A stretch of DNA of 55,043 bases from a virus: IMG/VR virus record IMGVR_UViG_3300042479_000786, positions 1 through 55,043 of that record. The stretch is one strand, 5' to 3'. Positions 22,383-30,100 of this stretch are shown piece by piece. Below the pieces are notes generated by a model, which saw only the letters and a list, made by a program, of their open reading frames with translations, was not told the origin of the DNA and did no database searches. Both the position numbers and the translations under genes were made by a program. Every line of letters begins with the position of its first letter. Position 1 is the stretch's first letter.

Positions 22383-22412
22383 AAAGGGCCGGGATTCGTT
22401 CTGGCCCTTTTT
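22383..22412 (+). terminator. Rho-independent terminator
   Basis: AAAGGGCC (22383-22390) pairs with GGCCCTTT (22403-22410) around a 12-nt loop, followed by more T residues. It ends the scaffold-capsid unit. Confidence 0.85.
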
Positions 22413-22443
22413 GTTTCTAGCAAATAAATAATAAAAATATTTA

Positions 22444-22451
22444 TATCTTTG
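22444..22451 (+). promoter_or_regulatory. Probable promoter box (TATCTTTG)
   Basis: Perfect TAnnTTTG match, after a terminator and a 30-nt A/T tract, 19 nt before the ATG at 22471. The upstream box is replaced by AT-rich sequence. Confidence 0.5.
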
Positions 22452-22470
22452 TATCATAAACTAAAACGTA

Positions 22471-23418
22471 ATGGCAAAAGAAACACTTGTACTGATGCCT
22501 TCTGGGCTATCAGGATCTGGACTCAGAATGTTCCAGTATTCATACTACGATAGCGCAAAGCGCAAGCAGGTGAACTTCTTAGTGAATGGTACCGTCTATG
22601 AGGGATCGCTAGCTATCGGACGTGATCCAAACCAACAACGAGAAGAAAAGAAGATTTCCTTCGATGCTACAAACTTGAAGTATTCGATCTCATACGATAC
22701 TGATGAGAAGACCTCCGCAGATTATATCGAAGCTCAGTTCATCATTAACCATCCAAATGTATTCAGCTCAAGTGGAAAGCAGAACGCAAACTACTCCGGG
22801 AAGACGCTTTGGATCGCAGAGCTTCAGCAGCAGTCGATAGAGAACTCATACAACGACATGCTTAAGCGCCTGGATGTAATGAACACATTCCTTAAGATGT
22901 CTCCTTATTCATGGAGAGAATGTGCATTTCGCTTCGGAGTAAACCCAACCAAGAAGGGGCCTCATGAAATCGCGGCAGAGCTTGTCAATACAAAGAATGG
23001 AGTCATCCTTCAGACAATCGAAAACTGCGAGGAATTCTTTAAATGGAAGTCTACTTTCCACAAAGACGATCCGAAGTCTGTAGCAGAAAAGGCGTCTGCG
23101 CTAGGTATCATCAAACGAGACAACGAAACGTACAAGTTTGACAACAATCCTATCGGAAGAACCATTGATGAGGTTACAGCGGCGCTTACCGCTGACAGAA
23201 CAACCCTTCGTCAGGTGATCAAAGACATTGACTCCAATGACTATGATCTAGCAGATTACATCGAACGAGTGGAGCTTCACTTCCCGAAAGAATACGACTC
23301 CTCTGGATCAATCAAGAAGGTTGACCCTATAAATAAAGAAGAAGTCGATCATGTCTCCGCGGCACTGGAGTCTTCCGAATCGACCTCCAGGTCGCCAAAG
23401 AAGACCATCACAGCATAA
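22471..23418 (+). CDS. Hypothetical structural-region protein, 315 aa
   Basis: A 315-residue protein (MAKETLVLMPSGLSGSG...) with an N-terminal beta-rich domain (about 1-110), a helical middle (SYNDMLKRLDVMNTFLKMSPYSW) and a disordered, acidic-then-basic tail (SESTSRSPKKTITA). It is a single-gene transcription unit between two terminators. A role in head maturation or DNA binding is possible. No family recognised. Confidence 0.6.
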   Translation: MAKETLVLMPSGLSGSGLRMFQYSYYDSAKRKQVNFLVNGTVYEGSLAIGRDPNQQREEKKISFDATNLKYSISYDTDEKTSADYIEAQFIINHPNVFSSSGKQNANYSGKTLWIAELQQQSIENSYNDMLKRLDVMNTFLKMSPYSWRECAFRFGVNPTKKGPHEIAAELVNTKNGVILQTIENCEEFFKWKSTFHKDDPKSVAEKASALGIIKRDNETYKFDNNPIGRTIDEVTAALTADRTTLRQVIKDIDSNDYDLADYIERVELHFPKEYDSSGSIKKVDPINKEEVDHVSAALESSESTSRSPKKTITA

Positions 23419-23435
23419 TCGCTCAACCAAACACT

Positions 23436-23460
23436 AAAGCTACCAATCGGTAGCTTTTTT
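23436..23460 (+). terminator. Rho-independent terminator
   Basis: AAAGCTACC (23436-23444) and GGTAGCTTT pair perfectly around an AATC loop, followed by a T-run to 23460. Confidence 0.85.
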
Positions 23461-23463
23461 GTT

Positions 23464-23471
23464 TATATTTG
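23464..23471 (+). promoter_or_regulatory. Probable promoter box (TATATTTG)
   Basis: Perfect TAnnTTTG, immediately after the preceding terminator and 17 nt before the ATG at 23489. The region 19-21 nt upstream falls inside the terminator hairpin and lacks TTTG. Confidence 0.45.
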
Positions 23472-23488
23472 ATTCGCAAATTCATTAT

Positions 23489-23668
23489 ATGGCAACTCCT
23501 AAAAAACACCCAGGATTCAAGGCTGTACAGAAGAAGATCGCCGCAAAGCAAGGCATCTCGATGGACCGAGCAGGAGCGATCCTGGCGACTTCAGCTCGAA
23601 ATGCATCTCCAGCAGCTAAGCGTAAAAACCCAATGCTCTCTCATGTAAAAGGGAAAGCAAAAAAATAG
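23489..23668 (+). CDS. Small Lys-rich phage protein, 59 aa
   Basis: The ATG at 23489 (MATPKKHPGFKAVQKK) lies just after a promoter box; an earlier in-frame start is inside that box. The protein is 59 residues and strongly basic. The pattern HPGFKAVQKKIA..., then AGAILATSARNASPAAKRKNPMLSHV is one I recall from many phage structural clusters, always uncharacterised. It heads a run of five similar-sized basic genes. Confidence 0.65.
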   Translation: MATPKKHPGFKAVQKKIAAKQGISMDRAGAILATSARNASPAAKRKNPMLSHVKGKAKK

Positions 23669-23672
23669 CATC

Positions 23673-23825
23673 ATGCCTACTAAAAAAGGGCTATACGCCA
23701 ACATACACGCGAAGCAGAGTCGAATCAAAAAAGGATCTGGTGAAGTTATGCGAAAGGTTGGATCCAAAGGAGCACCAACAAATAAGGCATTCGTTAAATC
23801 AGCAAAAACAGCTAAAATAAAGTAA
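23673..23825 (+). CDS. Small Lys-rich phage protein, 50 aa
   Basis: A 50-residue basic protein: KGLYANIHAKQSRIKKGSG, then MRKVGSKGAPTNKAF. This GLYANIHAK...GSGE...KGAPT signature recurs in small proteins of many phages and large viruses and is usually annotated as unknown. Separated by 4 bases from its upstream neighbour and 2 from its downstream one. Confidence 0.65.
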   Translation: MPTKKGLYANIHAKQSRIKKGSGEVMRKVGSKGAPTNKAFVKSAKTAKIK

Positions 23826-23827
23826 CC

Positions 23828-24301
23828 ATGGCAACTAAGGCAATGATGTCATCACCTAAGAGAGATGGTGGTATCCCGAAAACGAGAAAGTCCTTATTTG
23901 GCAATAAGGAGATCACCACATCACGCGATAAGAATCCCAAGACCAATCTTATTGTAAAATCTAAGTATACAAAAAGTCCTGACGGAACCTCCAAAACAAA
24001 AATAGTTGAAAAGAAGCCGGGCCCTTTCGCAAGAAAGGAAACCACAACTATATACAGAGGTACTAATCAGGATGATGTAATGACTGAGAAAAGGATTAGA
24101 AAGAAAGGCGTCCTGCCAAAAGTCAAGACAACAACGACCGATAACTTAATGAGAGAGAAGTCAGTAAAGAAAAACTTTCTTTACAAACTAGGAAGCAGAG
24201 GAGAGCGGAAGAAAATGAAAGGCGACGTAAGGGGTGAGTCAGAGCGATTTACACCAAAAAACTGCTTAAAGGGAAGTTGTTCTGCAGGTTTAAAAAAGTA
24301 A
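23828..24301 (+). CDS. Lys/Arg/Thr-rich protein, 157 aa
   Basis: A 157-residue protein, over a quarter Lys+Arg, probably disordered, with repeated K-T-T-T/T-T-T-D segments (KETTTIYRG, KVKTTTTDNL) and two Cys near the end (KNCLKGSCSAGLKK). Composition resembles DNA-neutralising virion proteins. No family recognised. Confidence 0.55.
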   Translation: MATKAMMSSPKRDGGIPKTRKSLFGNKEITTSRDKNPKTNLIVKSKYTKSPDGTSKTKIVEKKPGPFARKETTTIYRGTNQDDVMTEKRIRKKGVLPKVKTTTTDNLMREKSVKKNFLYKLGSRGERKKMKGDVRGESERFTPKNCLKGSCSAGLKK

Positions 24302-24324
24302 CAAACCATTTTAACAAAATAATC

Positions 24325-24723
24325 ATGGCAATCAAAAAAATGAAAGATGGTGGACCAGGTAAACCATCAAAGGGCTCGTCAGCGTCAAAGTCATTGATCC
24401 CTAAAAAGCCGTTCAAGCAACCAATGACAAATGCTCAGACAGATGCAAATAATGCATTTACTGATAGACGAGAGCGTCGTCAAATGCGTACTGCCGTTGG
24501 AGGGGTCGTTGGAGGTACACTAGCAGCCCTGGCGAACACACCAGGAGGCAGAAAGGCCATTAAAAAAGGAGCAAAGGCAGTAGTCGGCGTTGCTAAGAAG
24601 ATCGGCCCAGCAGTAAAGAATCTAGTTCAGAGAAACAAGGATTTCATTTCAAATCCTGAAACAGGAAAAATGGAACGCGTCCCTCGCGCCAAGAAGGCAA
24701 AAGTTGAAACCAAATCTAAATAA
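24325..24723 (+). CDS. Basic protein with Gly/Ala-rich core, 132 aa
   Basis: The ATG at 24325 (MAIKKMKDGGPGK) is chosen over a TTG 48 bases upstream inside the previous gene. Basic ends surround an Ala/Gly/Val segment, AVGGVVGGTLAALANTPGG (about 54-72), which could insert in a membrane or form a flexible hinge, then AVVGVAKKIGPAVKNLV. Such amphipathic basic segments resemble phage ejection or DNA-binding peptides. No family recognised. Confidence 0.55.
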   Translation: MAIKKMKDGGPGKPSKGSSASKSLIPKKPFKQPMTNAQTDANNAFTDRRERRQMRTAVGGVVGGTLAALANTPGGRKAIKKGAKAVVGVAKKIGPAVKNLVQRNKDFISNPETGKMERVPRAKKAKVETKSK

Positions 24724-24732
24724 TTCTCTATC

Positions 24733-24894
24733 ATGGCAAAAATGGTAAAAGAAAAAAAGACCGGTGAAATGTACTCTAGCAAAAAAGCTATGATGAAACA
24801 TGAGAAATCCGAAGGCCCTAAAATGCGGGCGATGGAATATGGCAAGAAGAAAGCAGGTAAGGCTGCTCCTGGGAAGTCAAAGAAGATGTGCTAG
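24733..24894 (+). CDS. Small Lys/Met-rich protein, 53 aa
   Basis: A 53-residue protein (MAKMVKEKKTGEMYSSKKAMMKHEK...) with about 16 Lys and 8 Met, ending SKKMC. It is the last of the five basic genes and stops 42 bases before the next terminator. It has the same MAKxxK-type opening and A-rich leader as its neighbours. No family recognised. Confidence 0.6.
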   Translation: MAKMVKEKKTGEMYSSKKAMMKHEKSEGPKMRAMEYGKKKAGKAAPGKSKKMC

Positions 24895-24936
24895 TAGCTC
24901 ATCTTTAGAATAGTTATATGCGACACATGTAACATC

Positions 24937-24960
24937 AAAAGGGCGCTTCGGTGCCCTTTT
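24937..24960 (+). terminator. Rho-independent terminator with UUCG loop
   Basis: AAAAGGGCGC and GTGCCCTTTT pair (one G-T wobble) around a TTCG loop closed by C-G, the extra-stable tetraloop. The T-run then overlaps the upstream box of the next promoter. Confidence 0.85.
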
Positions 24961-24988
24961 GTATTTGGCGCTCTTTTGATTACATTTG
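24958..24988 (+). promoter_or_regulatory. Promoter of the neck-tail unit
   Basis: TTTG (24958-24961) and TACATTTG (24981-24988) are 19 nt apart, a full match to the Bacteroidota promoter. The TTTG is part of the terminator T-run. The ATG at 24993 is 4 nt after the downstream box, so the message is likely leaderless. Confidence 0.6.
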
Positions 24989-24992
24989 TTTC

Positions 24993-25868
24993 ATGACAGG
25001 CCAGGAAATAAACAAACTATTTGAGCAACAGATCGGTCAGACATACTCTGGCATTGAGGATATCTTCAAAAAGCAAAGAAGATTCGATCGGGCGCTAATC
25101 GATGCCATCGAGGATAAGTATGGAAAATACGCACTGGACCAGCAGTACGAAGAACTCTCTTCATTCATAAAGACAGAAGAGCCTATGTCAATTGACCCGG
25201 GTTCAACTAATGAAGTGTCATTGATCACCAATAAGATTAATCACATCTTATCTGCAAAGGCAAAGTACTACACCCTTTTAACAGATACAGTCATTGTCAG
25301 CGTGTCGAATACCACCCCTATTATTGTGGAGCTATTCAATCCTAACAATATCAGAAAGGGAGATAGGTTATTGATAACCGGTATCGCTGGCAATACAGCA
25401 GCAAATGGCGAGCATTACGTAACGCCATTGAATAGATTTAAGTTCGCTTTGTACAGCACCCCTGGCACCGGTAGTCCTGTTGCAGGAAACGGAGACTACG
25501 CTCCATCCGCCGGTGTTTCTATTTCAAAAGTCAGCTACAATTACTGCCAGCTAATAAAGGCAGACGAAAAGATTTCAGCATGGAAGACCGGAACAAAAAG
25601 GTTTCCATTGTATGAGTATTCCGAGACCTTTGCCAAGTTCTATCCTAACGATGCGCTAGAAGGGTTCCCTGCAGAGGTAACGATGAACTATGTGACATCT
25701 GATGTTAGGACCATAGATCTTACTGATGGAGTCTTCGATTACACAACAATATACCCTGAGAAATTCATTTACAACGTGATCTCGTTCGCAGCTAAAAGCT
25801 TTGATCTGTCTTTCAGAGATTATACGGCAGCTCAAGCAGCTAACCAAGATATAATGACCAACCCATGA
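24993..25868 (+). CDS. Putative neck/tail structural protein, 291 aa
   Basis: The ATG at 24993 (MTGQEINKLFEQQIG) follows directly on a promoter box. A helical start (about 1-75) is followed by a beta-rich domain (VIVSVSNTTPIIVELFNP..., RKGDRLLITGIAGNTAANGEHYV) resembling small beta-barrel modules of head-tail proteins. The next gene overlaps by 4 bases. Position between head and nozzle genes suggests a connector or tail-tube role; not proven. Confidence 0.55.
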   Translation: MTGQEINKLFEQQIGQTYSGIEDIFKKQRRFDRALIDAIEDKYGKYALDQQYEELSSFIKTEEPMSIDPGSTNEVSLITNKINHILSAKAKYYTLLTDTVIVSVSNTTPIIVELFNPNNIRKGDRLLITGIAGNTAANGEHYVTPLNRFKFALYSTPGTGSPVAGNGDYAPSAGVSISKVSYNYCQLIKADEKISAWKTGTKRFPLYEYSETFAKFYPNDALEGFPAEVTMNYVTSDVRTIDLTDGVFDYTTIYPEKFIYNVISFAAKSFDLSFRDYTAAQAANQDIMTNP

Positions 25869-26497
25869 CGAGAAAGCAGTATACCGACCTTTTGTTGGCC
25901 GAATTTGTTGGAGGGGATGTTTATGACGAGATGCATGCAAGCGTTCGTCTGGTAGCCGGGCTATTGGATATCGCAAGAGAGCAGGCAATCATCACATACG
26001 TAACAAAGAAGAAGACCATCCCGGCGCAGCTATATCAGACCACATATCCTTTGTTCAAAAAGGACTTGCAGTATGATCCGTGCTTCACCGTATTCGGAAC
26101 AAACTCATCGGTCATTCAACTAGACGCAAGCAAGGACGGTATGGGCTATATCGGAGGAGCGGATGGCGTTACGCCGTATATCCGCAGCCACGATCAGACA
26201 GAGCACGCTAACAGCATGCAGCATCCGATCATGGCCATGATAGCCAACAAGAATCCGGTGGCCATCTATATCCCGGAATTCAGCCTGATCAAGATCAATA
26301 AGACACCCGGGAAGCTCCCGAAAAGAATAATGCTATCTGCCGTATTTACGAATCCGGATATGATACCAGAATATAACGAGGACGTTGATGACTATCCTAT
26401 CACAATGGAGATATTCACAATGGCCAAGGATTACCTTCTTCAGGTAGACATCAAGCAGCTAATTGCAACCAACACCGATCCTAAGAATAAGCGATGA
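25865..26497 (+). CDS. Putative neck/tail protein, 210 aa
   Basis: A 210-residue protein (MTRKQYTDLLLAEFVGGDV...) with a helical first third and a beta-rich remainder (RIMLSAVFTNPDMIPEYNED). ATG overlaps on both sides (25865-25868 and 26494-26497) tie it to its neighbours. Similar triplets of 200-300-residue genes precede the nozzle gene in other podophages. Function inferred from order only. Confidence 0.5.
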   Translation: MTRKQYTDLLLAEFVGGDVYDEMHASVRLVAGLLDIAREQAIITYVTKKKTIPAQLYQTTYPLFKKDLQYDPCFTVFGTNSSVIQLDASKDGMGYIGGADGVTPYIRSHDQTEHANSMQHPIMAMIANKNPVAIYIPEFSLIKINKTPGKLPKRIMLSAVFTNPDMIPEYNEDVDDYPITMEIFTMAKDYLLQVDIKQLIATNTDPKNKR

Positions 26498-27180
26498 ACA
26501 GAAGCATCTCTACACCGGTAAGTTTAAAGGCGGTAATAGCATCCGCAAAACAACAGTTGAGAATCGCCTCGACTAACGAGCACGATCTTATGCTATACCG
26601 GTTGGCGGATGAGTCCATTGGACAGATAGGTGCTCTTGATGGATTTGTGAAGACCACCAGATGCTTTGATATCGAAGATTATCGATTCGAGCTTCCGGAA
26701 GGATTTATACGTCCAATCGCTATTCGCTTAGTGGGAACGCAGACCGATGGAATTGCCGGCAATGTCCTTTACTTCGATCAAGACTTCTTGCGTCAATGTG
26801 ATTGCGAGGACACTGAGTACAGAAACTTCCCAGACATCTCGGCAACCGGTCAGATATCAAACGGATACTGGGTGTTCAATACCGATATAACCGCCACACA
26901 AGCCGTTATGACGTATTACGGAAGAAACCTGGACGAAGATTGCTTGATGATCATGTTCGAGCAGCAGGAGCGAGCTGTGAGGGCCTATATCTGTTGGAGC
27001 TTCTGCAGAACCTTCTTTGATCTGTATCCGCGTGACGTGCGTGCCGATTATCAGAGCGAATGGACTGCTCAGAGACGGTTCCTAATTGGAGATGCAGTAC
27101 AACGTGACTTCCGGAATAAAAGAACTCAGATCGGCTCAATTGCAAGCGCTATCATTAGTAACCATAACTTCTCCATCTAA
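26494..27180 (+). CDS. Putative head-tail adaptor, 228 aa
   Basis: A 228-residue protein with an N-terminal helix, a beta domain (CFDIEDYRFELPEGFIRPIAIRL) and a C-terminal helical part (QQERAVRAYICWSFCRTFFD). The beta-then-helix plan and the place just before the nozzle gene fit a head-completion or tail-tube adaptor of the T7 gp11 or P22 gp4 kind. Its stop shares one base with the next ATG (TAATG). Sequence similarity is not claimed. Confidence 0.5.
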   Translation: MNRSISTPVSLKAVIASAKQQLRIASTNEHDLMLYRLADESIGQIGALDGFVKTTRCFDIEDYRFELPEGFIRPIAIRLVGTQTDGIAGNVLYFDQDFLRQCDCEDTEYRNFPDISATGQISNGYWVFNTDITATQAVMTYYGRNLDEDCLMIMFEQQERAVRAYICWSFCRTFFDLYPRDVRADYQSEWTAQRRFLIGDAVQRDFRNKRTQIGSIASAIISNHNFSI

Positions 27181-30100
27181 TGGCAAATGTTCAATTAAGA
27201 TCATTTGGGGGTTTGAATACAGACTCCCACATTCAGGATATTCGCAATGGCGACTATACGGATGCTAAAAACATTGATCATGTAAGCACAGCTGATGGGG
27301 AATCCCTTGCCATAACACCGCGTGTTGGGAATGAATTTGGGTTTAGTTTAGGAGAGATAACAAGACAAAATAAAGTATACATCTTTATTCCTCCAACAGA
27401 ATTCCCCGAAGGCGGATTTGTCATTAGCTTTTTTAGAACAGATCAAGTAACTGAATTGATACCTGATTTAATCATAGAGGGGGATAATGTAAACTCAATA
27501 CGTAGTCAAGTTACTCAGCATTTCCAGACATTTAACATATCTGTATACCTACAAGATGGGGGAGAATTTAATCCAGCCTTGTCGTCTTATGCAGGATCTT
27601 TTGTTGTTGTTCCTGGACAAGGAAGTGAGATCGGTTTTTGTTATGACTATATTATCGAAAGCACAGGAACAAATATCCTAGACATACAGATAGTTCAGGA
27701 AGCAATTAGTCCATCAAGAAGTGGCCTGCTAGAGGTAGTGGGCAGCAAAAGTATTGGAAATGACTTATTCATTATTTCAACATCTAAAAGAGATAAGCCT
27801 TTCAATATAAACGCCTTAGATGTATTATCAATCGGAGGAGATGTATACATAGTTCCAGAGACTCAAGACTTTGAGCATATAAGTGGAATTGAAATATACA
27901 TTACAGGAGTCCCAAGTGTACCGCAAGTTAACGGAATGTTTATTGCAATATTTGAATTGCAGCCATCTGGCTTATATTGGATTAGACTTTTTAATACATA
28001 CATAGATCCGGCTACTTTAGTTTATCAAGGAGGAGGTATAATAGAATTCAATCCACTTGGAATTGGAGAAATAGGAGTAGCTCAAAAGGATGAATCAAAA
28101 AATACATGGGAATACACCAGGCTCTTGAGATCAAAAGAGCTGAACTTGTTTACATATCACCAATGCGAGACACAGGGTGAGGTGTCTTCAAACTTGAGGT
28201 CAATCTATTTTACTGACAACTTCAATCCACCAAGATGCTTTTACTATAAATCAAAAGCTCCATACATAAAAGACGGTGCCGTAAAAGTCATAAATCCATT
28301 ATACGGAATATACAACTACGAATCTATAAATACCCAGACAAGGCACATCTTGGGCCAGGGCCTTATGGACATAAGTTATGAAACACAGATCCAGAATGGA
28401 GGGTCTCTTTATGCTGGGAATCATAGGTACTTTGTTAGAGGAGTATTGTCTGATGGATCATATACAGACTGGTCACTACCTTCAAATCCAATCCCTGTAT
28501 ACAATTCATCTACAACAGATAATCCGTATAAGATAGTAGGTAATATAGAGGGATCTCAAACAGGAAAGCAGAATGTAATTCGCATATCAAATATAAACTC
28601 AGCAGTTTACGATTACATCGAGGTAGCTGCTATTGTTTATGTGAATATTACGTTTGACGCTACTCAATATGGAATATTCGCTAAACTAAAAATAGCTGCT
28701 GGACAAATCGAAATTGTCGTTAATCATAATGGAGGAGAGAACGTAGTAGAATTAAATCCAGATGAACTTAGTGTTCAAACCCAAACATACGCAACAGCTA
28801 AAAACAATGAGCTTCTAGACAATAGGTACATACTGTCAAACTTAAAAGACGGGGATACTTATGATATTGACGACTTGTTTGAAACGGCTACGTATTCGCT
28901 AAAATACAAAACAATCCAAGGGCCAGGGGTATATCCTGACATTACATTTGGGGGATTCCAAGACCCGTCGAATGTATTCAATTTTACCGGATACATGTTA
29001 AATGAGACATACAGAATAGGTGCTAGGGTTATTTATAAGAACGGAGCCGTTAGTCTGATAAGGAAGTTATTTGACGTAACGATCGATGCAGAACAAGATA
29101 GCACCGACGGAAGAAGGACCTCAGGACTTAGTGATTATGGTCTTTATGGATTCAATGGAGAGTACAGAGTGCCATATATCGAAGTATCTGGAATAGACAT
29201 AAGCAATAAGCTACTCTCTGGCGTATTGGCTAGTGAAATAATTGAAAGAGTCGAGTTCTTCAGAGCCGAGGTTTCAAACCCTACAATCATAGGTTCTGGT
29301 TATGCTGTGTTGCATGTTAATTGCATATACGAAGGATCTCAACCAATACCAGGAATACCAACACCTCCGGAAGACGATGGAGGTATGGTTGTCTTTTCTC
29401 CCAAGTGGCTAAAGGTAGCTCTTCCATCATCGATAGTATATAATTTTACAATAGAGCTAAACCAGCTACCCGCTCCTATTGCACAGATGCCATATAATGA
29501 TTTTGGAAGGGGTATTATAGACTATGAATTTCCATTTATATCTGGATTTTATCCTAGTAGCCCTACTCCGACACCTTTGCTTGTACCTCAATCACTATAC
29601 ATACCTGATGACATAAGGTATTACGACCCAAGGTACACGCAAGGTCTTCCTCCAAACAATTCATCAACCGGATATATATGGAATGATACCGTTTCTAGTA
29701 TTTATTTGATTGATGATATTGTAAATGGAACTCAAACGAAAATATCCGCAGGAGACGTATTGGTAAATATAGGGCAACCGGATAGATTTGCAGAGCAAGT
29801 TGACACCTCAATGATCCCTAATAATTATTATAGATCATTAGTTACAACTAGTTTTTTTTTAAATAAAGAAGAAATAGGAATAACAAGGAGCGAATTATTA
29901 ACTCCAGAGGCTCCTATTTATTTTGAAAATAACTGGGTATATAAAAAATTTGGTAAAACTCAATCATACACAAGTGGTGTATTGAAGTCGTATTTTAAAG
30001 CATACTCTAACAACCCTAGCTATGTAGTTAAAACAAGTCAACCTCCTTCTAATATGATGGGGTATATTGACAATGGGGTTAGGTATATCCAAATAAAAAG

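Noticed and set aside
24277-24324. TTG start for the Gly/Ala-rich basic protein
   Set aside because: An ATG with A-rich leader at 24325 fits the neighbouring genes much better.
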